64,000 nt of DNA from Gordonia phthalatica (GTDB lineage: Bacteria > Actinomycetota > Actinomycetes > Mycobacteriales > Mycobacteriaceae): contig NZ_CP011853.1 in the NCBI RefSeq assembly GCF_001305675.1, forward strand, positions 930,001-994,000, in the 5' to 3' direction. The notes below the pieces were generated by a model that saw nothing but the letters and a program-made list of their open reading frames with translations, was not told the origin of the DNA and made no database searches. Positions 1 to 7,331 of the stretch are shown piece by piece. Within the stretch, counting starts at the first letter, position 1. Each line of letters starts with the position of its first letter. The position numbers and the translations under genes are program-made.

Positions 1-362
1 CCGGTCAGGCAGGCAGCATCGGTCTCGGCTTCGCCATCCCCGTCGACCAGGCGATGCGGATCGCCGACCAGATCCGCTCGGGCGGCACGGCCAAGCAGGC
101 CACCCTGGGCGTCAACGTGCGACCCAGCAGCGACGTCAACCGGCCCGGCGCGATGGTCGTCGGCGTCACGGACGGCGGCGCCGCCAAGGCCGCCGGGATT
201 CCCGCGGGTGCGGTGATCACTCAGGTCAACGATCGCAGGATCGCATCGTCGGAGGCTTTGGTTGCTTCCATCCGTTCTCACGCTCCGGGCGATACGGTGA
301 AGATCACGTACTACGTGGGGAACGACAACAAGACCGTCCAGGTGACGCTGGGATCCAGCTGA
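1..362 (+). CDS. pepD: HtrA/PepD-family serine protease, C-terminal part (truncated by window start)
   Basis: The reading frame is open from base 3 and ends at TGA 360-362, so only about 119 C-terminal residues are present. The first residues (GSIGLGFAIPVDQAMR) are the conserved end of the trypsin-like domain of HtrA proteases. They are followed by one PDZ domain (LGVNVRPSS, then GGAAKAAGIPAGAVITQVNDRRI), which binds peptide C-termini. HtrA proteases act as periplasmic quality-control proteases. The catalytic triad lies outside the window. In mycobacteria pepD sits directly before moaB2, as here, which supports the PepD assignment. Confidence 0.85.
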   Translation, partial: GQAGSIGLGFAIPVDQAMRIADQIRSGGTAKQATLGVNVRPSSDVNRPGAMVVGVTDGGAAKAAGIPAGAVITQVNDRRIASSEALVASIRSHAPGDTVKITYYVGNDNKTVQVTLGSS

Positions 363-434
363 TCCGAACGATTCACGTACCGAGCCGCAGTCCGGCGAGA
401 AACAGCCGGGAAACTTTGACGAAAGGTTGGATGA

Positions 435-956
435 ATGATTGACGGCGTGGAAGCAGAACCGGAGGCCGCCGTTCAGGGGTTGGTAACCCCGCGTGCACTG
501 GTCGTGGTGGTCGACGATCGCATCGTCGGCGGCGAGGTGCCCGACACTCTCGGCCCACTGGTCGTCGAACTGCTCGAGGAGGCGGACTTCCACGTCGACG
601 CCACCACCGCGGTGTCGGCCGACGAGGTCGAGATTCGCAATGCGATCAATACGGCCGTCATCGGCGGCGTGGACCTGGTCGTCTCGGTCGGCGGCGTGGG
701 CGTCGGCCCGCGCGATGTGACCCCCGAGGCGGCTGAGCCGCTGCTTGATCGTCGACTGCGCGGAATCGAAGAGGCGATCCGGAGTTCAGGTCTGTCCGCG
801 GGCTCGGCGGACGCGGGACTTTCCCGCGGTGTCGCCGGTATTTCTGGTCAGACCGTGGTCGTGAACCTGTCGTCGTCCCGCGCCGCTGTCCGCGACGGGA
901 TGGCGACGCTGATCCCCTTGGCACATCACGTGATCGCCGCGATCAGTGAGTTCTGA
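435..956 (+). CDS. moaB2: MoaB/MogA-family molybdopterin-binding protein (MoaB2-like)
   Basis: The 173-aa product has the MoCF-binding fold. VVVVDDRIVGGEVPDT is the N-terminal strand, and VDLVVSVGGVGVGPRDVTPEA matches the family motif GGtGxxxRDxTpea (with VG in place of the usual TG). The C-terminal part contains GLSRGVAGISGQTVVVNLSSS, matching the conserved G-x-P/S loop. Family members adenylylate molybdopterin, but actinobacterial MoaB2 proteins are often additional paralogues, so a strict Moco role is not certain. The ATG at 435 follows GAAAGG; an ATG at 431 is closed at once by a stop. It is downstream of pepD as in M. tuberculosis and overlaps the next small gene. Confidence 0.85.
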   Translation: MIDGVEAEPEAAVQGLVTPRALVVVVDDRIVGGEVPDTLGPLVVELLEEADFHVDATTAVSADEVEIRNAINTAVIGGVDLVVSVGGVGVGPRDVTPEAAEPLLDRRLRGIEEAIRSSGLSAGSADAGLSRGVAGISGQTVVVNLSSSRAAVRDGMATLIPLAHHVIAAISEF

Positions 957-1131
957 GACCGACCCCGAGAAGGATCCGAAGACGGCGGAGGCGAGCTGGC
1001 GACGACGTCGTCGGCTCGACGCCGTCTTCGGCGATGATCTCCCCGAAACGGTCACCGATCCGGGCGAAAACCCCCACGCCGGCCGCGGGCGACGGTGGTA
1101 CGACGAGAACCGACCCCCGCACCACGGGTGA
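946..1131 (+). CDS. Small conserved hypothetical protein (61 aa)
   Basis: The GTG at 946 lies inside the last codons of the MoaB2 gene (11-base overlap), suggesting translational coupling. The 61-residue product is hydrophilic and charged: an acidic start, an Arg cluster WRRRRRLDAVFGDDLP, and a C-terminus NRPPHHG. I recall similar short mycobacterial and rhodococcal proteins with 'RRRLDAVFGDvLP' and a terminal NRPPHH, so I regard it as a real conserved actinobacterial gene, but its function is unknown. It has no signal peptide or membrane segment. Confidence 0.6.
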   Translation: MSSETDPEKDPKTAEASWRRRRRLDAVFGDDLPETVTDPGENPHAGRGRRWYDENRPPHHG

Positions 1132-1155
1132 GACCTACGCAAGCCAACCGGTCAG

Positions 1156-1175
1156 TAAGTGATGCTTCTCACTTA
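1156..1175. promoter_or_regulatory. Inverted repeat upstream of porin gene (possible operator)
   Basis: A perfect 7-bp inverted repeat, TAAGTGA-TGCTTC-TCACTTA, lies about 130 bp upstream of the first porin start. Its size and spacing fit a dimeric repressor operator, but no named regulator is assigned. Confidence 0.35.
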
Positions 1176-1212
1176 GGGTGCGATAACTCTTTTCTCCACT
1201 CTGCAAGTATCT

Positions 1213-1231
1213 AATGCGTGAGCTAACCTAA
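1213..1231 (+). promoter_or_regulatory. Partial IdeR/DtxR-like iron box upstream of porin gene
   Basis: The right half GCTAACCTAA matches the IdeR/DtxR consensus (TTAGGTTAGGCTAACCTAA) exactly over 10 bases, but the left half is poor (12 of 19 overall by eye). It lies 73 bp before the first porin start. A small hairpin (CGGCTG-AGAAAA-CAGCCG, 1236-1253) follows in the leader. Iron control of the porin is possible but weakly supported. Confidence 0.3.
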
Positions 1232-1303
1232 GCCGCGGCTGAGAAAACAGCCGATCAGACTTGGGTGCGACAAAACCTGTCGACCGCATGAAGGGTGATA
1301 CGT

Positions 1304-1936
1304 GTGAAGTTGAGTGGTGTCGGAAAGCGCGCGGCGGTCCTGGCCGCAGCCGCGCTGACCGCAGTGACCGGAGTAGCAGTCGTCGGAACGGGTACGGCAG
1401 ACGCCGCTCGCCTTCCGGGTGGACACACCAAGGCCGTCGGCATCGACGGTCAGGTCGTGAACATCTCCCGCAGCAACGAGAGCTCGCGCATCATGCCGTC
1501 GCTGGCCGCCAATGGTGCGGGCCGCGCGGCGTCGGCGTCGGGCACCTTCAAGACGACGCTGAGCAAGGGTGCGGGCATCATGACCGTCGGCTACCTCGTC
1601 GGCTGCCAGATCAACATCGAGGGCCTCAAGGGCACCCTGGGCGCCTCGATGACCCTGGACGGTTCGTTCAAGGGCACCGGTGCGATCAGCGTTCCGCTGA
1701 CCCCGGGTCAGGTTGCGTTCGTCCCTGTCGAGAAGATGGCGCTCAAGAAGGGTAAGGGCACCATCGTGCTCGACAGCGTCTCCATCGATGTTCAGCTGTG
1801 CGGCGGTTACGCCTCGGCGCGCTCGGTGGCTCAGGTCATCGCGGCGGAAGGTTACAAGGCCGAAGAAGGCAAGCTGACAGGTAAGAGCGGCTATGTCCAG
1901 GCATCCCTTTACGGCCGTCCGTTCAGCCTCGGCTGA
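1304..1936 (+). CDS. MspA-family mycomembrane porin (first of two)
   Basis: The product is a secreted beta-barrel porin of the MspA family, which lets small hydrophilic solutes cross the mycolic-acid outer membrane. There is a Sec signal peptide with a hydrophobic stretch (AAVLAAAALTAVTGVAVV) and a likely cleavage after TADA. The mature part has the family hallmarks VGYLVGCQI, LTPGQVAFVPV, and the C-terminal signature SLYGRPFSLG. I chose GTG 1304 because AAGGG (1291-1295) lies 8 bases upstream; GTG 1295, two residues after an in-frame extension, would overlap that ribosome site. Residue QLCGGYASARS contains a second Cys that may pair with the VGCQ Cys. A paralogue follows 31 bp downstream. 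Confidence 0.88.
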   Translation: MKLSGVGKRAAVLAAAALTAVTGVAVVGTGTADAARLPGGHTKAVGIDGQVVNISRSNESSRIMPSLAANGAGRAASASGTFKTTLSKGAGIMTVGYLVGCQINIEGLKGTLGASMTLDGSFKGTGAISVPLTPGQVAFVPVEKMALKKGKGTIVLDSVSIDVQLCGGYASARSVAQVIAAEGYKAEEGKLTGKSGYVQASLYGRPFSLG

Positions 1937-1967
1937 CCCGATTCCACAGACTTAACGAGGTAGAACA

Positions 1968-2624
1968 ATGAACAAGCGAATTCTTCGCGGAGTCACCGCG
2001 TCTGCAGCTGTGGCTGGGGCGGCTCTCATGGGAGCCACGATGGTTCCCGCTCCGGCTAATGCGGCACCCGTGCCCGGCACCACCAAGGTCAAGAACTTCT
2101 CCGAGGGCAGCGTCACCATCAAGCTCTACGACCAGTCCGCTCGCGTGAGCCGCGCCGTCACCAACATCCCGACCTCGCGAGAGGTCATGGTGTCCGGCAA
2201 GGTGCGCGTCGCCACGTCCGGCGGAGTCAAGGGCGGCGCGATCAACGCCGGCTACATCGTGGGCTGCCAGCTGACGTTCGGTGCCAGTGCTGGCGCAAAC
2301 GGTGGCGTGAACGGTGGTTTTGACAAGGACGGAAACTACGCGATCACGGCGACTCCCAAGGACTTCGGCGGCAACGGCACCATCGTGCTCGGACCGGGCC
2401 AGGCGGGCTACGTCCCGATCATCGTCTCGAAGTCCGATGACAAGGTCACCAACAGCTTCGGCTTCGGCGCGCCTCAGGGCGGCGTGGCCTTCAGTGGCGA
2501 GCGTTTCGGTGTGGACGGCTGTGCCGGCTACGCCCAGGCGCGCGCCAAGGTGACCGTCCGCGTCGCAACCGACACCTTCGTCGGCAACGTCACGCTGTAC
2601 GGTCGTCCGTTCAGCATCGGCTGA
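1968..2624 (+). CDS. MspA-family mycomembrane porin (second of two)
   Basis: This 218-aa paralogue of the preceding porin has a signal peptide ending ANA|APVPG. It shares IVGCQLTFGASAG, LGPGQAGYVPI, DGCAGYAQAR and the C-terminal LYGRPFSIG with the first copy, which places both in the MspA family. GAGGT lies 7 bases before the ATG. The 31-bp gap to the first porin and the terminator just after this gene suggest one two-gene transcript. The two proteins differ along much of their length, so the duplication is probably old; they might form mixed or alternative pores. Confidence 0.88.
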   Translation: MNKRILRGVTASAAVAGAALMGATMVPAPANAAPVPGTTKVKNFSEGSVTIKLYDQSARVSRAVTNIPTSREVMVSGKVRVATSGGVKGGAINAGYIVGCQLTFGASAGANGGVNGGFDKDGNYAITATPKDFGGNGTIVLGPGQAGYVPIIVSKSDDKVTNSFGFGAPQGGVAFSGERFGVDGCAGYAQARAKVTVRVATDTFVGNVTLYGRPFSIG

Positions 2625-2636
2625 CATCTTCTCCAG

Positions 2637-2677
2637 AACGAGGCCCGCGACCGGATCGGTCGCGGGCCTCGTTTTAG
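2637..2677 (+). terminator. Rho-independent terminator after the porin pair
   Basis: A perfect 16-bp stem (AACGAGGCCCGCGACC paired with GGTCGCGGGCCTCGTT) with a 5-base loop is followed by TTAG. It separates the porins from the heme oxygenase promoter. Confidence 0.9.
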
Positions 2678-2690
2678 TCCGCCAGGTTTG

Positions 2691-2709
2691 TTATTTTAGG
2701 CTTACCTTA
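2691..2709 (+). promoter_or_regulatory. IdeR/DtxR-type iron box upstream of heme oxygenase
   Basis: The 19-mer beginning TTATTTTAGGCTTACC matches the IdeR/DtxR consensus at 15 of 19 positions by eye, and it lies 21 bp before the heme oxygenase start. Iron-loaded IdeR would repress the gene, as is known for DtxR control of hmuO in corynebacteria. Confidence 0.7.
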
Positions 2710-2729
2710 ATTATCCGCGAAGGGAAGTC

Positions 2730-3401
2730 ATGACGATCACGTCGCCCGCGCTCGTCACCGATGCGCGTTTGTCAGTACAGATGAAGCAGGACTCCCTGGT
2801 CGAGCACGAGCAGGCCGAGAACTCTCCGTTCATCGCCGACCTCTTGACCGGGCGGGTCGACGCCGCGGGCTACATCGCGTACCTGCATCGACTGCGGATC
2901 GTCTACGTGGCGCTCGAGCGTGCCTCGCGGGAACTGGCCGACGATCTGCAACTGCGCCACGTGCACGACCCCGCGCTGGAGCGGGTCGCAGCCATCGACG
3001 CGGACCTGGCCGATTGGGCTCGCCTCTTCGACGTCGCGCTTGCGTCGGTCTCCTCCCCGGCGGCGGAGGCCTATGCCCAGCGCATCACTGACGTCTCGAC
3101 GTGGGGCGGGAACGTCGTCGCGCATCACTACACGCGATACCTGGGCGATCTGTCCGGCGGCCAGGTGATGGGGCGGATCCTGGACCGCACGTTCGGCCTC
3201 GACGGTGCCGGGACCGCGATGTACTCCTTCGACCTCGCCACGCCCGTCAAGCCGTACAAGGACGCCTACCGCCGCAGTCTCGACGTGATCGGGGAGTCGC
3301 TGGATGCGTCGCAGCGCGCGCAGGTCGTCGACGAGGTCCGACTCGCGTTCCGGTTGAACCGCGCTTTGTTCGCGGAGTTGGATCAGCTCCGCTCCGTGTA
3401 G
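2730..3401 (+). CDS. hmuO: Heme oxygenase (HmuO-like)
   Basis: This cytosolic enzyme opens heme to biliverdin, CO and Fe2+, freeing iron. The 223-aa length is typical. SLVEHEQAENSPFI carries the proximal heme-ligand His near residue 26. The distal helix HHYTRYLGDLSGGQVMG has the conserved Gly-rich signature of classic heme oxygenases. The ATG follows GAAGGGA. The gene stands alone, without visible heme importer genes; the IS110 element begins within about 60 bp of its stop. The iron box upstream supports expression under iron limitation. Confidence 0.92.
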   Translation: MTITSPALVTDARLSVQMKQDSLVEHEQAENSPFIADLLTGRVDAAGYIAYLHRLRIVYVALERASRELADDLQLRHVHDPALERVAAIDADLADWARLFDVALASVSSPAAEAYAQRITDVSTWGGNVVAHHYTRYLGDLSGGQVMGRILDRTFGLDGAGTAMYSFDLATPVKPYKDAYRRSLDVIGESLDASQRAQVVDEVRLAFRLNRALFAELDQLRSV

Positions 3402-3464
3402 GGCGAGACCCAGCCCGCGGCGGTCTGTAAGGAAGGTAATCGTGAGTTTCGCTGTTTGTCCTGG

Positions 3465-4715
3465 TCAGGCTGCTTTCGTGATTTCGACGTTGTAGCCGAG
3501 GTTGCGGAGTTGGTTGAGGGCTCGGCGGCGGGTCCGATCGGCGTTGGTGCGTTCGTAGTGGTCGCCGCCGAGGTCGTGGAACTCGGTGTCGGTGGTCAGC
3601 ATGTACCAGATCGCCACGCCCATCGCCCGTTCGGTGGCGACGATCGCGCGCAGGAAACCGCGACGGGCTTTGATGCGCCGGTACCGGACGGCGAGGTAGT
3701 ACTGACCGTTGCTCTTGGCGATCGCCAGCGCCGAGATTCCCAGTGCGCCCTTGAGCCAGGTGTCACCGGGTCTGGCTTTCACATTCTTGCGGCGGTTGGC
3801 CGACTGGTATTGCCCCGGGCTGACGCCGATCCAGGAGACGAACTGCTCCGGGGTGGGGAACACGCTCATATCGCCGCCGGTCTCGGCGATGATGATGTTG
3901 GCGACGGTCACCGAGATTCCGGGGATCGTGCAGAGGAGGTCGCGGGCACGACGAAACGGGGACATCGCCTCCTCGATCAACGCTTCAAGCTCACGAATTT
4001 GTCCGTCGAGCGCGGCGATGTGGTCGAGGTGGAACCCGATGATGCGACCATCGTGGTCGGAGAATCGTCCGGTCAACGCCCGAACCAGTTGAGGGCGTTT
4101 GGCATCACGCATTCGCTTGACCGCGAGATCGGCGAGCACTTCGGGATCGCGTTCCCCGTCGACGAGAGCGCGGAGCATCCGATTGGCCGAGACGCCTTCG
4201 AGGTTGGAGGCGACCAACGACAGTTTGATGCCGGGCCCCTCCAACCGCTTCTCCAACCGGGAGACCTCCCGAACCCGCTCGCGGACGTACACGGTGCGTA
4301 ACCGGGTCAGGTCACGCAGTTCCCGGATCGGTTGCGGCGGCACGAACGAACCGCGGACCAGACCGTGCGCCCCGAGATCGGACAGCCACATCGCGTCGTT
4401 GACGTCGGTCTTGCGACCGGGGACGTTCTTGACCTGAGCGGCATTGGCCAACAACAACGTGACGCCGTCGTCGATCAGATCCTCGAGCACGTAGTAGAAC
4501 GGCTTCCAGTAGTCGCTGGTGGCCTCCATCACGATGCATGTGACCTGCTGGGCCTGCAGGTAGTCGCGTAGGGCGAGGACCTGGTCGGTCATCGAACCCC
4601 AGTCGGAGACATCCATCGAGGTCTTGCGTGACCCTGAGCCCTGGATCCGGACACACACTTTCGCGCTGGCTTTGCCGATGTCGATGCCGGCGCACCGCTG
4701 ATGCAAGACCTCCAT
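3465..4715 (-). CDS. IS110-family transposase (DEDD recombinase)
   Basis: The 416-aa protein starts with the RuvC-like DEDD domain: CAGIDIGKAS holds the first Asp, IVMEATSDYW the Glu, and GRKTDVNDAMWLS the Asp pair. A coiled region (LEALIEEAM) links to the C-terminal Transposase_20 domain with LLCTIPGISVTVANIIIAE and the catalytic-serine region SWIGVSPGQYQSANRRK. The family moves by a bridge-RNA-guided recombination. The frame is intact, so the element may be active. It sits between heme oxygenase and an IS256 element. Confidence 0.95.
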   Translation of the reverse strand: MEVLHQRCAGIDIGKASAKVCVRIQGSGSRKTSMDVSDWGSMTDQVLALRDYLQAQQVTCIVMEATSDYWKPFYYVLEDLIDDGVTLLLANAAQVKNVPGRKTDVNDAMWLSDLGAHGLVRGSFVPPQPIRELRDLTRLRTVYVRERVREVSRLEKRLEGPGIKLSLVASNLEGVSANRMLRALVDGERDPEVLADLAVKRMRDAKRPQLVRALTGRFSDHDGRIIGFHLDHIAALDGQIRELEALIEEAMSPFRRARDLLCTIPGISVTVANIIIAETGGDMSVFPTPEQFVSWIGVSPGQYQSANRRKNVKARPGDTWLKGALGISALAIAKSNGQYYLAVRYRRIKARRGFLRAIVATERAMGVAIWYMLTTDTEFHDLGGDHYERTNADRTRRRALNQLRNLGYNVEITKAA

Positions 4716-4806
4716 GACAGGACTCCGATCAGGTCAGGACCATCCGGTGGCCACCGGAACAGTCGGTGAGGGCGTGTGTCACGGGAGGACGACGACATTT
4801 CGAAGT
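4716..4806 (-). other. Non-coding end of the IS110 element (candidate bridge-RNA region)
   Basis: In IS110-group elements the non-coding end upstream of the transposase encodes the bridge RNA. Here about 90 bases lie between the transposase start and the right-hand copy of the 9-bp repeat. A perfect 14-bp palindrome is present (4744-4757). The stretch is short for a published bridge RNA, so either the RNA overlaps the coding start or the element extends further right. This is an inference from family knowledge. Confidence 0.3.
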
Positions 4807-4848
4807 CTGTAAGACGTGCTCAAAGGCAACAATCCGCGGATCGGTGGT

Positions 4849-6281
4849 GCCCCATAGAGTGGTGTAACTCGGTGACCAGGACGGTCGCCGGCAGCGTGTC
4901 GTTGCCGGGGACGGGAGCGGTCACCGTGTGATCCTTCGAGTCAACCTTCCACAGAATCCTCGAACGGAGTCATCACGATGACCGCACCCCATATTGTCGA
5001 CCCTGCTGGCCTGCTGAGCCAAGCCCTCGCCGATGCATCACCGGATCTGATGCGCGAGCTGTTGCAGACGATGATCAACGCCCTGTTATCGGCCGATGCC
5101 GACGCCGTCTGCGGCGCCGAATGGGGCCGCCGCTCCGAAGACCGCACCAACCACCGCAACGGCTACCGGCACCGCCCCCTCGACACTCGCGTCGGCACGA
5201 TCGACGTCGCTGTGCCGAAGCTGCGCTCGGGCACCTACTTCCCCGAGTGGTTGCTCGAACGCCGCAAACGCGCCGAAGCCGCACTGATCACTGTCGTGGC
5301 GGACTGCTACCTGGCCGGAGTCTCGACCCGCCGGATGGACAAGTTGGTCAAGACCTTGGGCATTGATTCGTTGTCGAAGTCGCAGGTCTCCCGGATGGCC
5401 GAAGATCTTGATGAACAGGTCGCTGCGTTTCGTCATCGCCGTCTCGACGAGGCTGGCCCGTTCACGTTCGTCACCGCCGATGCGTTGACGATCAAGGTCC
5501 GCGAGAACAAGCAGGTCGTCAAAGCCGTCGTACTGTTAGCCACCGGCGTCAACGGTGACGGCCACCGCGAAGTCCTCGGTATGCAGGTGGCCACCAGCGA
5601 GAGCAAAGCCTCGTGGCACACGTTCTTCGCCGACCTGGTGGCCCGCGGCCTCGGCGGAGTCCGGCTGGTGACCTCCGACGCGCACGCCGGCCTCATCGAA
5701 GCGATCGCAGCGAACTTGCCGGGAGCGGCGTGGCAGCGCTGCCGCACCCACTACGCCGCGAACCTGATGGCCGTGTGCCCCAAGTCGATGTGGCCAGCGG
5801 TGAAGGCGATGCTGCACAGCGTGTATGACCAGCCCACCGCAGGGGCCGTCAACGCCCAGTTCGACCGGCTCATCGAGTACACCGAAGGACGGCTCCCCGA
5901 TGTGGCCGAGCACCTCGGCGATGCTCGCGAGGACCTACTGGCGTTCACCGCGTTTCCTGACGACGTGTGGCGACAGATCTGGTCCAACAACCCCACCGAG
6001 CGACTCAACCGCGAGATCCGCCGCCGCACCGACGTCGTAGGCATCTTCCCCAACAGAGACGCCATCATCCGGCTCATCGGCGCCGTCCTGGCCGAACAGA
6101 CCGACGAATGGGCCGAAGGACGCCGATACCTCGGCCTGGAAGTCCTGGGCCGATGCCGACTAACCCTGACCACCGACACCGACACCGACCCGAAGACGGA
6201 GGTGAGTACCGACCCGCTGATAGAACTACCCGCCTGAACACCAACGAAGGATCACAAACCAGTTACACCACTACCCGGGAC
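4849..6281 (+). mobile_element. IS256-family insertion sequence
   Basis: One intact transposase gene is flanked by imperfect terminal inverted repeats. The conserved core AGTGGTGTAACT is at 4858-4869 and its reverse complement at 6261-6272; weaker similarity extends outward. I could not see a clear target duplication, so the outer ends are good to about 10 bases. Confidence 0.75.
4978..6237 (+). CDS. IS256-family (mutator-type) transposase
   Basis: The 419-aa DDE transposase begins with the typical N-terminal region (RNGYRHRPLDTRVGTIDVAVPKLRSG). The three catalytic positions are visible: Asp in FTFVTADALTIKV, Asp in VRLVTSDAHAGL, and Glu in SNNPTERLNREIRRR. The C*H motif QRCRTHYAANLM is also present. 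The ATG follows CGAACGGAGT. The frame is intact and ends in a Thr/Asp-rich tail. The neighbouring IS110 suggests that the hmuO-mscL interval tolerates insertions. Confidence 0.95.
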   Translation: MTAPHIVDPAGLLSQALADASPDLMRELLQTMINALLSADADAVCGAEWGRRSEDRTNHRNGYRHRPLDTRVGTIDVAVPKLRSGTYFPEWLLERRKRAEAALITVVADCYLAGVSTRRMDKLVKTLGIDSLSKSQVSRMAEDLDEQVAAFRHRRLDEAGPFTFVTADALTIKVRENKQVVKAVVLLATGVNGDGHREVLGMQVATSESKASWHTFFADLVARGLGGVRLVTSDAHAGLIEAIAANLPGAAWQRCRTHYAANLMAVCPKSMWPAVKAMLHSVYDQPTAGAVNAQFDRLIEYTEGRLPDVAEHLGDAREDLLAFTAFPDDVWRQIWSNNPTERLNREIRRRTDVVGIFPNRDAIIRLIGAVLAEQTDEWAEGRRYLGLEVLGRCRLTLTTDTDTDPKTEVSTDPLIELPA

Positions 6282-6290
6282 TTGACCCCT

Positions 6291-6363
6291 TCAGGATGGT
6301 CGAGTTCGCCGACGCGAGCTTGCGAGCGCTCGTCGAATATCGAGACCGCCGCGGGCTGGGGCA
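6291..6363. repeat. Dispersed repeat, copy 1
   Basis: The block starting TTCAGGATGGTCGAG and containing CGACGCGAGCTTGCGAGCG and TATCGAGACCG closely matches a block at 50505-50577. Such 'GGTCGAG...CGAGACC' blocks are scattered between genes of many mycolic-acid actinomycetes. It lies between the IS256 right end and the mscL terminator. Confidence 0.7.
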
Positions 6364-6369
6364 TGAACC

Positions 6370-6413
6370 ACGAAAACAAAACGGCGCCCGCCTCCGAAGA
6401 GGCGGGCGCCGTT
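6370..6413 (-). terminator. Terminator of mscL
   Basis: A perfect 15-bp stem (AACGGCGCCCGCCTC / GAGGCGGGCGCCGTT) with a CGAA tetraloop is followed, on the minus strand, by TTTGTTTTCG. It lies 19 bp past the mscL stop. Confidence 0.9.
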
Positions 6414-6431
6414 GCGTGCTGGGTGCGCGGA

Positions 6432-7232
6432 TCAGCGACCGTGACGCGGGGCGTCACCCGGATCCTGACCCGGTGCCGGCGGGTACTGACCCGGTGCGTA
6501 CTGGCCCGGAGGCAGGTTGCCGGGAGGCGGGTACTCGCCCGGAGCCGGGTTCGGCGTCGGGAAGCCGCCGGTCGGCGGGCCGGCAGGCGGGTTGAAGCCC
6601 TGCTGAGCCTGCGGCTGGCCCTGCTGGCCCTGGTAACCCTGCTGCTGCGGCGGGACCTGCATGGTCTGCGTGCGGTCGCCGTACCCCGGAGCCGGAGCCT
6701 GCTGCGGTGCGGCCGGTGCGGCGACGGGAGCGGGCGCCTGCGCACCGCGCTGACGAGCTTCTTCGGCGGCCTTTTCAGCCTCGACCTTGGCCTTCTCGGC
6801 GGCGTCGCGTGCCTTCGCCTCGGGATCCAGCGCGTTGCGGATCTGGGTCAGCAGCACGATCTCCTCATCCGGATCGTCCTCGCCGTCCTCGAGCTTGCGC
6901 AGTTCCTGCAGCTTGTTGTACGGCACGACGATCAGGAAGTAGACCACGGCGGCGACGATCACGAAGTTGATGAACGCCGAGATGACCGCACCGAAGTCCA
7001 GGAACGTCGCGGGCTTGTCGGAATCGATCGCGAAGCCGAACCCGCAGACGAAGTCATTGCTGCCCTCGGCGGTCTGCGGGCAATCACCGGTCGGGATCAC
7101 CGCGATCAGTGGATTGATGATCTTATCGGTGAAGGCCGTGACGATCGCGGTGAAGGCTGCGCCGACGATGACCGCAGTGGCCAACTCGACGACGTTCCCC
7201 CGCATCAGGAAATCTTTAAAGCCTTTAAGCAC
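6432..7232 (-). CDS. mscL: Large-conductance mechanosensitive channel MscL with long Pro/Gln-rich tail
   Basis: MscL opens under high membrane tension and vents solutes during hypo-osmotic shock. The N-terminal helix MLKGFKDFLMRGNVVELATAV and TM1 (VIVGAAFTAIVTAF) are canonical; TM2 is FGAVISAFINFVIVAAVVYFLI. A charged helix (ALDPEAKARDAAEKAKVEAEKAAEEARQR) follows. The protein has 266 residues against about 136-151 in the family; the extra roughly 110 residues are Pro/Gln/Gly-rich (QQQGYQGQQGQPQAQQG; PPGQYAPGQYPPAPGQ) and presumably cytosolic. The start is GTG with GAGGGG upstream. An extra loop (GDCPQTAEGSNDFVCGFG) has two Cys that could pair. Confidence 0.95.
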   Translation of the reverse strand: MLKGFKDFLMRGNVVELATAVIVGAAFTAIVTAFTDKIINPLIAVIPTGDCPQTAEGSNDFVCGFGFAIDSDKPATFLDFGAVISAFINFVIVAAVVYFLIVVPYNKLQELRKLEDGEDDPDEEIVLLTQIRNALDPEAKARDAAEKAKVEAEKAAEEARQRGAQAPAPVAAPAAPQQAPAPGYGDRTQTMQVPPQQQGYQGQQGQPQAQQGFNPPAGPPTGGFPTPNPAPGEYPPPGNLPPGQYAPGQYPPAPGQDPGDAPRHGR

Positions 7233-7331
7233 TGTGTTCCCCTCTGGATTTGATTGTGCCTATTGCTAATCGGTGAGTCTAAACCACACCGGAGCGATTC
7301 GTGCGACGTAAGGGGCTCTTTACGTAACGGT

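Larger units (their letters stand above)
3424..4813 (-). mobile_element. IS110-family insertion sequence (boundaries tentative)
   Basis: The element holds one transposase gene on the minus strand with short non-coding ends. The 9-mer GTCTGTAAG occurs at 3423-3431 and again at 4805-4813, on either side of the transposase gene. This would give an element of about 1.38 kb, a normal IS110 size, but the ends are inferred from this repeat only. IS110 elements lack long terminal inverted repeats, and none are seen here. The palindrome CCGGTGGCCACCGG (4744-4757) lies in the non-coding end upstream of the transposase. Confidence 0.6.

Noticed and set aside
6282..6290. Target-site duplication for the IS256 element
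   Set aside because: The 8-9 bases flanking the two inferred ends do not match, so no duplication is claimed.
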